DNA of 64,000 bases from Glaciecola sp964195425 (GTDB taxonomy: Bacteria; Pseudomonadota; Gammaproteobacteria; Enterobacterales; Alteromonadaceae), in contig CAXMOM010000053.1 in assembly GCA_964195425.1 (NCBI GenBank), forward strand, positions 1 through 64,000, given 5' to 3'. This document shows, piece after piece, positions 51,631 to 60,193 of this stretch. Under the pieces are notes generated by a model. That model had not been told where the DNA came from and did not search any database. It saw only the letters and a program-made list of their open reading frames with translations. Each line of letters opens with the position of its first letter. Position 1 is the first letter of the stretch. Made by a program: the position numbers and the translations under genes.

Positions 51631-54267
51631 GTGTTAAGTCTAAATTATACTATTGATAGCCTGCAGAATATTACTTCTATCAATGAAATAGGCGCATTTA
51701 AGGTCTGTGTTAAAGATAGTTTTAATTGGCTTGAACTAAATTTCTCTAATATACATGTAGATGAACTCGTAGTAGAACGTGCTCGGTTTACTGATGCATT
51801 GTTATGCAAAGCATGGCAACTGCAAGAACTACATCAGGTTAAATCCTTAAGTTTATGTGCGGTTGGAGGCTATGGCCGCGGTCAAATGCAGCCGTACTCA
51901 GACATCGACTTACTTATTTTAAGCGAAAGAACGCTGAGCAAAGAAACACAAGAAAAAGTATCTGAATTCGTCACTTTTTTATGGGACATTAAACTCGAAG
52001 TTGGCCAATCGGTGCGCACCATTAAAGACACCGTTAAATTGGCGAAAAACGACATTACCATTGCGACTAATCTTGTTGAAGCACGCCTTCTAAGCGGTTG
52101 TAATGATGCGTTCGATTCACTTATAGAGAAAATAAGTCATAATAAAATCTGGTCAAGTAAGGATTTCTTTTTAGCCAAATTAGATGAACAGCGGCAACGC
52201 CACGCTAAATTTAATGGCACTTCGTATAACCTTGAGCCTAACATTAAAGAAAACCCCGGCTGTTTGCGCGATATTCAGAACATTGGTTGGGTAGCTAAAA
52301 AACACTTTCAAGAATACGATGGTTTAACACTTATCGGGCATGGCTATTTCACTGAACTTGAACATGCTGAATTAATTGAATGCCGAAGTAATCTATGGCA
52401 AATACGATTTGCACTGCACCTGGTATCCAAACGTAGTGAAAACCGTCTTTTATTCGACTATCAACCCGATGTTGCGCGATTGTTGGGCTTTGGTGACGGT
52501 AAGCAAGGCGTTGAAAAAATGATGAAGCACTTATTTAGAATCGTGCGCCGTGTAAGCGAACTAAACAGCATGCTTATGCTTAGGTTTAAGCAAGACATCC
52601 TTAATCTAAAAGTTAAAAAATCAACTGCCATAAGCGCCGATTTTTGCGTAAAAGACGGTTTTATTTCTCCGCTTAATACTAACGCTTTCGCTTCGCCACT
52701 CAACATAATGGAATTTCTAGGTCTGTTAACCGAACATCCGAACATAACGGGATTAGACGCCGATTGTTTAGGGCAGTTACGCAATGCGCGTCGAACGTTT
52801 CAGTCTGCGTATTATCATCAAATACCAGAGTGTAGAGAATATTTTGTAAAGCTTGTATCAAATCCAGATTTTTTCGATTTAGCTTGGGACGTTATGTATC
52901 AGCACGGTGTTTTGCAATCTTACTTGCCCGAATGGGACAGGATTGTGGGAATGATGCAGTTTGACCTGTTCCATGCCTACACGGTAGATGAGCATACCCA
53001 TAGACTGGTGAAGCACATACGTCATTATTATACTAAGCCACAGGAACTCCCTCGCTGCAGTCGCATTGTTAATAATTTAGAAAACCCGCAGATTATATTT
53101 ATTGCGGCTATTTTCCACGATATCGCAAAAGGAAGAGGCGGCGATCACTCTGTATTAGGCGAAAAAGATGTATATGTTTTTTGCGAACAGCATAATATTT
53201 CGGCTAAAAACACCTCTATTATCGCCTGGCTAGTTAAGCACCATTTACTGATGTCGGTTGTGGCACAAAGACGAGATATTTACGATCCCGATGTTATTCG
53301 AGATTTCGCTGGCTTAGTAAAAAGCCAAGATCAATTAGACTTACTTTATATCCTGACGCTTGCCGATATTCGCGCCACCAACCACAGTTTGTGGAACGAC
53401 TGGAAAGCCTCTTTATTGCGTGAACTGTATTTACTCACGCAAAAAGCACTCGACAATGGCTTGCAGTGCCAAATGACACTAAACGACAGAATTGAAGATT
53501 ATAAATCGAAGGCACTTGATCTTTTAACCCAGCGAAATGCCGATTTAGACGCGTGTACAAAATTTTGGCAGTATCATAGCCCAGATTATTTCGCACGGTT
53601 TAGCCCTTTACAAATTGCATGGCATACCCAACAAATAGTAGATGCTGGAAACTTGGGCGACGATGAATTTATTGTCGCCGCTTCCAATAAAACATCGAAG
53701 GGCGGCACCGAATTACTGATTTATTGCAAAGACCGCCCTGCACTGTTCGCACAAATAGCCTCTGTTATTGACAGTAGAAACTGCTCAATACATGACGCAC
53801 AAATATCGGTTACATCCGCCGGCTATGTATTTGACAGCATGATAGTGCTTGATCATGACAACAAGCGCATTGGCAGCCAGCAGCAGGTCAACAATTTTGT
53901 TAAAGCCATTCAACAACAATTGAGACGTCCAGGGCGCTCACATAAAAATTCTAGAAAAATGTCACGACGCATGAAACACTTAAATGTGCCAACCAAAGTG
54001 AGGTTTTATTCGAGTCAAGAAGACAGCACCCTAATAGAGCTTGAAGCCCTAGATGCTCCCGGGTTATTGGCGCGTATTGGACACTTGTTTGTAGATACGA
54101 ACATTACCTTAAAGATGGCGAAAATTACCACTATTGGCGAACGCGCCGAAGATGTCTTTATTGTATGTAATAGCGACAGTAAAGCACTTACACAAGAACA
54201 ACAGGTGTTAGTGAGGAAATTAATCACAAGCAAAATCGACCAGCCGGAAGAGAACACTGCAGTATGA
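51631..54267 (+). CDS. glnD: Bifunctional uridylyltransferase/uridylyl-removing enzyme
   Basis: An 878-residue nitrogen sensor that modifies PII proteins in response to glutamine. The nucleotidyltransferase motif GGYGRGQMQPYSDIDLLIL is at residues 79-97. The HD hydrolase domain shows DEHTHRLVKHIRHY near 450 and FHDIAKGRGGDHS near 497. Two ACT domains follow (about 700-770 and 805-870). The start is GTG 51631, six bases after AGGG; an out-of-frame ATG overlaps it. It lies 53 bp after map and overlaps the next gene by 4 bp. Confidence 0.96.
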   Translation: MLSLNYTIDSLQNITSINEIGAFKVCVKDSFNWLELNFSNIHVDELVVERARFTDALLCKAWQLQELHQVKSLSLCAVGGYGRGQMQPYSDIDLLILSERTLSKETQEKVSEFVTFLWDIKLEVGQSVRTIKDTVKLAKNDITIATNLVEARLLSGCNDAFDSLIEKISHNKIWSSKDFFLAKLDEQRQRHAKFNGTSYNLEPNIKENPGCLRDIQNIGWVAKKHFQEYDGLTLIGHGYFTELEHAELIECRSNLWQIRFALHLVSKRSENRLLFDYQPDVARLLGFGDGKQGVEKMMKHLFRIVRRVSELNSMLMLRFKQDILNLKVKKSTAISADFCVKDGFISPLNTNAFASPLNIMEFLGLLTEHPNITGLDADCLGQLRNARRTFQSAYYHQIPECREYFVKLVSNPDFFDLAWDVMYQHGVLQSYLPEWDRIVGMMQFDLFHAYTVDEHTHRLVKHIRHYYTKPQELPRCSRIVNNLENPQIIFIAAIFHDIAKGRGGDHSVLGEKDVYVFCEQHNISAKNTSIIAWLVKHHLLMSVVAQRRDIYDPDVIRDFAGLVKSQDQLDLLYILTLADIRATNHSLWNDWKASLLRELYLLTQKALDNGLQCQMTLNDRIEDYKSKALDLLTQRNADLDACTKFWQYHSPDYFARFSPLQIAWHTQQIVDAGNLGDDEFIVAASNKTSKGGTELLIYCKDRPALFAQIASVIDSRNCSIHDAQISVTSAGYVFDSMIVLDHDNKRIGSQQQVNNFVKAIQQQLRRPGRSHKNSRKMSRRMKHLNVPTKVRFYSSQEDSTLIELEALDAPGLLARIGHLFVDTNITLKMAKITTIGERAEDVFIVCNSDSKALTQEQQVLVRKLITSKIDQPEENTAV

Positions 54268-54770
54268 ATGACAATATAGTGGCCGATGTGATTAAGGATA
54301 TAGAGAACAATATAACTACGCCAAACATAACAAATCAAGTCAACCTGCAGATTAGAGTTCGCTATGGTGAGTGCGACGCTCAGCAAGTCGTTTTTAATGC
54401 TAGGTATGCAGACTACGCCGATTTGGCTGCCACTGAGTATATTAGGGCGCTTATAGGCCAGCATCAGCATCTTATTGATGCTGGGTACGATAACCAAGTA
54501 GTTAGCTTACATATTGATTGGTTTGCTTCTGCTGCCTTCGATGATGTCTTAAATTTAGCGGTGCATGTGGGTCATATCGGCAATACATCTTTTCAGTTGG
54601 TAACCCAATGCTCACGCATAAACAATGAGGGTAAACTAGAGCCCATTGCGAATATGAAAACTACCTATGTGATTGTTGATGCAAGCACCTTTACAAAAGC
54701 AAAAATTCCGCCCTTATTGTTGGAAAATTTCGCGCGATCATTTAGCGTGAGTGTTGATCAAGCAGGCTAA
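54264..54770 (+). CDS. Acyl-CoA thioesterase, 4HBT hot-dog fold
   Basis: A 168-residue protein with the 4-hydroxybenzoyl-CoA-thioesterase-type motif VRYGECDAQQVVFNARYADYADLAATEYI near residue 32; the Asp in this motif is catalytic in the family. A polar N-terminal extension of about 25 residues precedes it. The substrate cannot be told. ATG 54264 overlaps the glnD stop (ATGA), so the two are translationally coupled. The usual dapD neighbour of glnD is not here. Confidence 0.85.
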   Translation: MNDNIVADVIKDIENNITTPNITNQVNLQIRVRYGECDAQQVVFNARYADYADLAATEYIRALIGQHQHLIDAGYDNQVVSLHIDWFASAAFDDVLNLAVHVGHIGNTSFQLVTQCSRINNEGKLEPIANMKTTYVIVDASTFTKAKIPPLLLENFARSFSVSVDQAG

Positions 54771-54797
54771 AGCGACCTTATTTCTTTTGTTTTAGGT

Positions 54798-55247
54798 TTA
54801 GCTTGCCAACTTCTCAGCGATGGCTTTTACCCAAGGCACGACTTCTTCTTCTGGCGCTAAGGTTTCTAGCGCGTCAACCTGAAACATTTCAGCAACGGGC
54901 TTACCCTGCAGTTCAGAAAGTAACTCAAAAAACTGTCTCCCCCCGCCGCAATAACTTTCGCCATAGCTGCTATCACCAAGCGCCACTACGGCAAAAGGCT
55001 TACTGTTCATAAGTGGAAAACTATCTCGTAAGTCGCTATAAAAAAGCTCTAGATTAGGCGGAACATCACCCTGACCGGTTGTAGAAGTAATTACTAGAAC
55101 TGACTCTGCATCGGTGAAATCGCTTGTTTCAGGATCTGTAAACACTTCACTATCTATGCCTTGCGCACTTAACATGTCATTGACTTCTTCAGCCACATGC
55201 TGCGCATTGCCATATACTGAACCGGCGAAAATACTAATACTACTCAT
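54798..55247 (-). CDS. yqcA: Flavodoxin-like protein YqcA
   Basis: A 150-residue flavodoxin-fold protein. The FMN phosphate loop is seen as FAGSVYGNAQHVAEEV near residue 6, followed by ITSTTGQGDVPPN near 55 and VALGDSSYGESYCGGGRQF near 88. MioC is an alternative, but linkage to truC and to the syd-queF region favours YqcA. The electron partner is unknown. I use ATG 55247, six bases after AGGA, rather than the ATG at 55259. It is convergent with the thioesterase gene. Confidence 0.8.
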   Translation of the reverse strand: MSSISIFAGSVYGNAQHVAEEVNDMLSAQGIDSEVFTDPETSDFTDAESVLVITSTTGQGDVPPNLELFYSDLRDSFPLMNSKPFAVVALGDSSYGESYCGGGRQFFELLSELQGKPVAEMFQVDALETLAPEEEVVPWVKAIAEKLAS

Positions 55248-55365
55248 TGCTTTCCTCATTACTTATGCTGTGCTTGATGATTACTAGCCGTTAAGGCAAC
55301 ACTTCGGTTAATTTCCACGGACTATATGTAGGGCGTATATCTAGAATTTCAAGGTTAAGTATGCG

Positions 55366-56094
55366 TTATTCTTCATTTGCGATCACACTTTGATCAAAAA
55401 TAGAGAACGCAGGTCGTAAATCTAGATCAATAGCGGTAGTAAATGTCATAGATTCACTAGTAACAGGGTGCGGAATAATTAATTTGGTAGCAACCAAAGC
55501 TAACCTACTTAGCAGCAGGTGCTCACGCGCAAATTGGTTTTGTTTGCCGTCGCCATGGCTTGTATCGCCTATTATTGGGTGCCTGACATGCGACATATGA
55601 CGTCTTAACTGATGCTTTCGCCCGGTTTTTGGAATGAGTTTTACAGCACTATAGCGAGCACTATCGTATCGTCCTGCGGGTTTATTAATTTGCGCTTGCG
55701 CAAGCAAAATCACCTCGGAAGTCGCGTCTTGGGCCTCTTTGTCCTTAACCGCTTTGCTGTCGGTCATTTTGTCGTACTGTTCTTTTAAGGCATAGTCGAT
55801 AACTTGAGATGTCGTATACCCTCTAACAAGCGCCGTGTATTCTTTATAAACATAACGCTCAGCAAAACATGTGGATAAGGTCCTTGCACTGTGCTTATTA
55901 AGTGCCAGCACCATCAGGCCCGAGGTTGGCTTGTCTAGCCTATGTACAGGAAAAACTTGCTGACCAATTTGGTCGCGCAATTGTTGTACTAAAAACTCCG
56001 TTTCATATTTGTCTATAGCACTGCGATGCACTAATAAACCGGAGGGTTTATGCACAACCACTATTTCTTCATCTTGATATACTATTACCAGCAA
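55366..56094 (-). CDS. truC: tRNA pseudouridine synthase C
   Basis: A 242-residue RluA-type synthase that makes pseudouridine 65 in tRNA-Ile1 and tRNA-Asp. VVHKPSGLLVHRS near residue 13 and the catalytic Asp in VHRLDKPTSGLMVLALN near 52 are visible, with RKHQLRRHMSHVRHPIIGDTSHGDG near 160. The TTG at 56094 gives MLVIVYQDEEIV, matching the E. coli start; there is no earlier or nearby ATG. It lies upstream of yqcA on the same strand, as in E. coli. Confidence 0.93.
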   Translation of the reverse strand: MLVIVYQDEEIVVVHKPSGLLVHRSAIDKYETEFLVQQLRDQIGQQVFPVHRLDKPTSGLMVLALNKHSARTLSTCFAERYVYKEYTALVRGYTTSQVIDYALKEQYDKMTDSKAVKDKEAQDATSEVILLAQAQINKPAGRYDSARYSAVKLIPKTGRKHQLRRHMSHVRHPIIGDTSHGDGKQNQFAREHLLLSRLALVATKLIIPHPVTSESMTFTTAIDLDLRPAFSIFDQSVIANEE

Positions 56095-56257
56095 AAGCCT
56101 TTGTTCCCTTTTTTATTATTTTACGATGTGTTTAATCGGCGCTTATTTATTTTGAGCTTTGTTTTTACGATAAACATGTATGCTGGCTATACACTAAATA
56201 ACCATTTAACATATACTACCAGTATTGGTTTTCATTCCTAACAGGTTTCGTATTTAA

Positions 56258-57376
56258 ATGTCTTCCCCCGCATCAATCTCGACCTTAAGTGAATTTTTAT
56301 TGCAGGCACAAACTCAGTACAATGTGTTTGACTTAGGCCGCGGAATTCGAAAGCTTAACAATCAAACTTTTTTTGAGTGGGAAAATCAACAAGCACCCTG
56401 CGCATTCCCACGTCAAGACCATGCTTGGTTTTGTATTGTTTTTTGGAATGAAAAGCTAAGCGATGAGCGCTACATTTGGTTTATTAAACTGCCCTTAGAT
56501 GAAAATGGGCTAATGATTAGCGCATCTTTACAGCAGTTTATCGACATTATTGCACAAGCACTAGGTAAAGAATTAGAACATACTAAGAACAGCGAAGCAC
56601 AGCTTCCAGAGAACCCCTATGTGTTTACCCCAAGCCAACAACAGCTTGCAGATTGCAATGCGCATATCAAAAAACAATTGAAGGTTGAAAGTCGCAATAA
56701 TGAACAAGCCATGGCATATTTACAAGCACCAAATGCCATTCAAGATAGTCAGGCGTGGGCGGCTTTAAGCTTACAAGATATAGCCGATTTTGTCATTCAC
56801 CCACATCCTTTTTACAAAACTGATGATGCATTTCAAACACTCATTGCACACAATTTACATGCTTATGCACCGGCGGTACAAAACTGCTTGTTTGCTAGTT
56901 TAGAGTCTGTTGAAATAAGCCAAACATTAGCCCAAGCACTTGTGCAGTTTCATAAGTTGGCGTCTGACCCTAATTTAGCCGCTTTATGTCTTAGAGCAAT
57001 GAGTTATAAGCCTCAGGCACTGAGTATTGAATATATAACCCGACTTATTGAAGCAGGCGGCGGTGAAAATGTCATTACAAAAAGGGATGCAAATAGTGCT
57101 AAAAACAAGCATAAAAAAGACGCTGAGCCATTAAATACTGAAACATGCGTTGTTATTGCCGGTAGATATTGGCAAGTCCTCAACAATGAGCAAGGCTTAA
57201 ATGCTTTCATGCAAAATGTTGTGCTTATTGATAGCAGTTACGCACTTTTTAAAGGTTTATATGCCGACCTTGTAAAAATACCCGAAATAAGAAATACCCT
57301 GCTACGTTTTATTCGCCAAACAGAGCGTTCAAACGAGGTTTCAAAAGCCATAGGCGCGCTGTTTGCGTCAACGTAA
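56258..57376 (+). CDS. DUF3549-family protein
   Basis: A 372-residue cytosolic protein beginning MSSPASISTLSEFLLQAQTQYNVFDLGRGIRKL, which I recognise as DUF3549, a family of marine gammaproteobacteria with unknown function. It contains FEWENQQAPCAFPRQDHAWF near residue 40 and helical-repeat-like C-terminal sequence. It has no signal peptide or membrane helix. It is divergent from truC and 21 bp before the DUF3301 gene, so the two are likely co-transcribed. Confidence 0.85.
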   Translation: MSSPASISTLSEFLLQAQTQYNVFDLGRGIRKLNNQTFFEWENQQAPCAFPRQDHAWFCIVFWNEKLSDERYIWFIKLPLDENGLMISASLQQFIDIIAQALGKELEHTKNSEAQLPENPYVFTPSQQQLADCNAHIKKQLKVESRNNEQAMAYLQAPNAIQDSQAWAALSLQDIADFVIHPHPFYKTDDAFQTLIAHNLHAYAPAVQNCLFASLESVEISQTLAQALVQFHKLASDPNLAALCLRAMSYKPQALSIEYITRLIEAGGGENVITKRDANSAKNKHKKDAEPLNTETCVVIAGRYWQVLNNEQGLNAFMQNVVLIDSSYALFKGLYADLVKIPEIRNTLLRFIRQTERSNEVSKAIGALFAST

Positions 57377-57397
57377 AAAATATAGGATAAAAATATA

Positions 57398-57724
57398 GTG
57401 GATTTAGCTAATGTAGTAATATTGCTAGTGGTGATTGTATTAGTTGTGCAGTTTTGGCGTCAGCGCTCAATTGCTGAGTATATGGTTCAATATGCTAACC
57501 AGTATTGTAAAAAACACAAATTGCAGTACATCAGTTTGGCACGCACAGGTACAAAGTTTACAGTATATAAAGGAAGGTTAGACTGGCAATTAAGTTATCA
57601 AATGGAATTTAGTAGCGATGGCCAGACCGAATATGTAGGAACTATAATAAGCCATGGAAAACATGTTGTTAGCGTCGACTTACCTGCTTATAGAGTGGTA
57701 AACGAACACGACGACTATATTTAA
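57398..57724 (+). CDS. DUF3301-family membrane-anchored protein
   Basis: A 108-residue protein with one N-terminal membrane helix (about residues 4-20), followed by a soluble domain with LQYISLARTGTKF and WQLSYQMEFSSDG. This matches my memory of DUF3301, usually next to DUF3549. Function is unknown. The start is GTG 57398, preceded by AGGA about 10 bases upstream. It is convergent with the CsrB-like RNA and probably shares its terminator hairpin. Confidence 0.83.
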   Translation: MDLANVVILLVVIVLVVQFWRQRSIAEYMVQYANQYCKKHKLQYISLARTGTKFTVYKGRLDWQLSYQMEFSSDGQTEYVGTIISHGKHVVSVDLPAYRVVNEHDDYI

Positions 57725-57784
57725 CGCCTTACAGAATGTCAGTTTAGACATTCATAAATTAGTACAAACAGCCCCTGAAAGACA

Positions 57785-58100
57785 CAAATAAAAAAGGCAG
57801 ACGCTAGCGCCTGCCTTTAAAAATTTTGAGCATCCCTCTCAGCTATCCCTTGCAAAAATTTCATCCCGAAAAAATCCTTTACATCCCTTTCCCTTTTCAT
57901 CCCGCTAATCCTAAGCAGGCAACACATCTTGTGTAGGTCCCTTATTCCTTTCTTCCATTTCTTTCGCATTTTATTGCCCGAGTCCATCCCTAATGACTCA
58001 GATTCACAATCCTTGTGTTGTCCATTCCAATCCAGTGGTTTTTAATCCATTAACACAACATCCTGTCATGGTCTTTGCCTTCTTCCTGAAGAGTCCTTAA
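57785..58100 (-). ncRNA. csrB: CsrB/RsmZ-like regulatory RNA (CsrA sponge)
   Basis: A non-coding stretch whose minus strand carries about 21 GGA motifs in about 280 nt, many as AGGGATG, CGGGATG or AGGAT. This is the hallmark of CsrB-type RNAs, which titrate the translational regulator CsrA. It ends in a strong hairpin with a U run (57793-57818). A TATTAT -10 at 58107-58112 predicts the start near 58100, and a GacA box lies about 180 bp upstream. In E. coli csrB also lies by syd/yqcC near truC-yqcA. Exact ends are estimates. Confidence 0.88.
57793..57818 (-). terminator. Terminator of the CsrB-like RNA, possibly bidirectional
   Basis: On the minus strand AAAGGCAG-G-CGC and GCG-T-CTGCCTTT pair around a central TA and continue into a run of seven T. 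The plus strand also has a weaker U stretch, so it may terminate the DUF3549-DUF3301 transcript too. Confidence 0.85.
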
Positions 58101-58106
58101 GACACG

Positions 58107-58135
58107 ATAATAGTACGCTCTGGCCTAAGCTAATT
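58107..58135 (-). promoter_or_regulatory. Predicted promoter of the CsrB-like RNA
   Basis: On the minus strand TATTAT (58107-58112) is a fair -10. The expected -35 position (58130-58135) reads AATTAG, a poor match. A weak -35 is common for promoters that depend on an activator such as GacA/UvrY. Confidence 0.5.
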
Positions 58136-58271
58136 GTTAACTTTTTTAATGTTTTCAAATGGAGAACAAAAGGGGAGGATGTTATTTTTTTACTAAACCT
58201 ATGTTTACTATAGACTTTATTTAAAAGCGTGAAACGTTACATAGGTATAAGTACGCATTTACTCACACCTT

Positions 58272-58289
58272 TGTAAGAGATCACTTACA
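58272..58289. promoter_or_regulatory. GacA/UvrY box upstream of the CsrB-like RNA
   Basis: The 18-bp palindrome TGTAAG-AGATCA-CTTACA is an exact match to the known GacA/UvrY upstream activating sequence TGTAAG-N6-CTTACA. It is about 170-190 bp upstream of the predicted RNA start, the usual distance in rsmY, rsmZ and csrB genes. It lies 27 bp beyond the end of the acetyltransferase gene. It implies control by a BarA/UvrY-type two-component system encoded elsewhere. Confidence 0.85.
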
Positions 58290-58316
58290 ATTGAGCGTGG
58301 TAAAAGGGAAGCCTGA

Positions 58317-58958
58317 TTATTTGCTTCGAGGCCTAAACATGACGTTTCCTTTGATATTACCCACCGCTATTTCTTCAACGAATTCAAATCCGCCGTCTTC
58401 AAAGAAGGAAGTACATTTGGGCAAGGTTACCAAAACGCCAACACCTTGTGATGATTCATCTTCAAGCAACAAGCCCAATATGGCGCTCATTAGCACATGA
58501 CCCAGACCAATATCTTGATAGTCAGGATGCACCCCTATTAAAGATAACATGTGATAATTTTTTGCCGGTATTTTTTCACGTACTTTTTGTTCTTTGACGA
58601 TCATTTGTTTAGTGCCAAAATACCCTGCCGTTAGCAGCATTTTTAAGCGCCAGTGCCAAAATTTCCCAGCACCAAATGCTGTATCGGGTAAGGTCAAACA
58701 GGTAACCGCAAGTAAACGTTCGTCTTCGTATAAACCAACTAATGACTGTGAGGCATTCCAATAAGTATTAATTTCTTCACGAATGGCACTTCGCAAACGC
58801 GCCTCATACCCTTCTTTATTAGCTTGAAAAATATCACTAAACAAAGGGTCGTCTAAATAGGCCTTATATAAAATCGAAGCAGCCACTTTAAGATCGTCAG
58901 CCCCTAAATAAGCGGCTTTAACCTTTTGTAAGTCGGGCTGGGAATGACTGGCTATCAT
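58317..58958 (-). CDS. GNAT-family acetyltransferase
   Basis: A 213-residue protein with the acetyl-CoA-binding signature LIGVHPDYQDIGLGHVLMSAIL near residue 140 (the Q/RxxGxG/A loop appears as QDIGLGH). A family-typical LVTLPKCTSFFEDGGFEFV segment follows near 180. The N-terminal half, with an AASILYKAYLDDPLFSDIF helix, resembles small-molecule acetyltransferases. The substrate is unknown. AGAGAG precedes the ATG at 58958. It lies between the csrB control region and a lipoprotein gene. Confidence 0.85.
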   Translation of the reverse strand: MIASHSQPDLQKVKAAYLGADDLKVAASILYKAYLDDPLFSDIFQANKEGYEARLRSAIREEINTYWNASQSLVGLYEDERLLAVTCLTLPDTAFGAGKFWHWRLKMLLTAGYFGTKQMIVKEQKVREKIPAKNYHMLSLIGVHPDYQDIGLGHVLMSAILGLLLEDESSQGVGVLVTLPKCTSFFEDGGFEFVEEIAVGNIKGNVMFRPRSK

Positions 58959-59169
58959 TTGCTTACTCTCTTTATTCCGATTAATGATAAGTCAAGTTAA
59001 GCGCACCTATAGTGCTTACTGCGTTGCAGTACTATGCGTAAACCAAGCATAAGCCATACATAAACTGAGACTTTCGACGCATAAACATGATTGTTCGATT
59101 AACGCTTATCTATTTGAATAAGGAGTGTAAACGATATGCACTTACAGTAACAATTCTTTTACATAAAAA

Positions 59170-59218
59170 TTGGGAAGATAAGTTGTACTCGTTACCGTAA
59201 AACAAATTATCTTCCCAA
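59170..59218 (-). terminator. Long-stem terminator after the DUF3192 gene
   Basis: Perfect 12-bp arms TTGGGAAGATAA (59170-59181) and TTATCTTCCCAA (59207-59218) are extended by TTGT/ACAA. On the minus strand TTTTT follows. It lies 19 bp after the stop of the lipoprotein gene. The 278-bp gap up to the acetyltransferase holds no gene I can support. Confidence 0.75.
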
Positions 59219-59236
59219 ACAGATGATAAAAAGCGC

Positions 59237-59602
59237 TTAAATAGTATTTAAAGCCGTTTCACCAAAACCGATTAGTTTACCATCGACGAATAAGATAGGA
59301 GTGCATTCGTCCTTGCTGGTTATACCATCGCCTTCGGTGCGCTGAGTTCTATAAAACAATACTCTATGTTCTTTATCACCTTTAACAATAAGCTCGTCGA
59401 AAGCTGGAGTACCCATGCTTCTTCTTACAGCAGAAATAGTAGCTCCTGGCGACAACTCACTGATTTTTTCACGATTCTCTTTTTCAATTTCGCTCCACGA
59501 GGTGTGATTGTCATTATTGTAATCATAATCGTCATCTATTGAAATAACGCAACCCGAAAGTAATACACCTGATAATACGATTGCTAATAAGCCTTTTTTC
59601 AT
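59237..59602 (-). CDS. DUF3192-family lipoprotein
   Basis: A 121-residue predicted lipoprotein: MKKGLLAIVLSGVLLSGC carries a lipobox with Cys at residue 18. An Asp/Tyr/Asn-rich linker (DDDYDYNNDNH) follows. The folded part, with ISELSPGATISAVRRSMGTPAFDE and VLFYRTQRTEGDG, resembles the SmpA/BamE-type fold assigned to DUF3192. Function is unknown, with an envelope location inferred. It is monocistronic, with its own terminator. Confidence 0.82.
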   Translation of the reverse strand: MKKGLLAIVLSGVLLSGCVISIDDDYDYNNDNHTSWSEIEKENREKISELSPGATISAVRRSMGTPAFDELIVKGDKEHRVLFYRTQRTEGDGITSKDECTPILFVDGKLIGFGETALNTI

Positions 59603-59830
59603 TATATACCTCTACCTAGAAATTATTTTATTGTGTGAAATTGATGTTGTGCCCACACAAATATGTGCGCCCTAACGATGTTATAAACAAAAATCAGACC
59701 ATAATTATAAACGTCAACAATTTCATGAGGTTAAGTCAAAATGTAAGAAATTGAAGCAATACCCTTGTGTAAGGCAGACTATTTAATTAACAATATGACT
59801 AATTATTCGTTTAAATCGTCAATTATAAAT

Positions 59831-60193
59831 ATGCAAACTCAAGATGTTATTAAAGTATGCGCCGCGTTAGTCAAAGCAGGCAAAAAGCCAACCATTGGCT
59901 TAGTGAGAGCTAGTTTGGCTAATAAAGTAGCGTTAGCAACCGTGGTAAAGGGAATTCAACAGTTTCAGTCTAATCGTAAATTAGGAATCGTAGTGGAAAG
60001 CGAGCTTGTAACTGATATTAAAAGTGCAGGTGCTGACAAGGCCACTAAAATGGGTGTCGAACTTGACGCTCCACCAAGCTCGAGTACCTGCAACTGTGAG
60101 CAAAGAGTTTTACTGCTTGAACAACAAATAGAAAAACTTACCCGCCAGCTTACAGACTTACACACTCAGGTGCTGACTTTAAACCGACCATAA
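59831..60193 (+). CDS. Putative DNA-binding protein with C-terminal coiled coil
   Basis: A protein of about 120 residues. The N-terminal part (QDVIKVCAALVKAGKKPTIGLVRASL) looks like the winged-helix start of KfrA-type plasmid-associated DNA-binding proteins. The last about 35 residues (LLLEQQIEKLTRQLTDLHTQVLTL) form a coiled coil, preceded by a CNC pair. No start has a good ribosome site: ATG 59831 opens the conserved part, while ATG 59795 and TTG 59765 would extend it. The 3' end overlaps syd by 44 bp in convergent orientation. Confidence 0.65.
   Translation: MQTQDVIKVCAALVKAGKKPTIGLVRASLANKVALATVVKGIQQFQSNRKLGIVVESELVTDIKSAGADKATKMGVELDAPPSSSTCNCEQRVLLLEQQIEKLTRQLTDLHTQVLTLNRP

Noticed and set aside
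54015..54497. 160-codon minus-strand frame across the glnD end and thioesterase start
   Set aside because: It crosses two real genes, has no conserved motif and no start signal.
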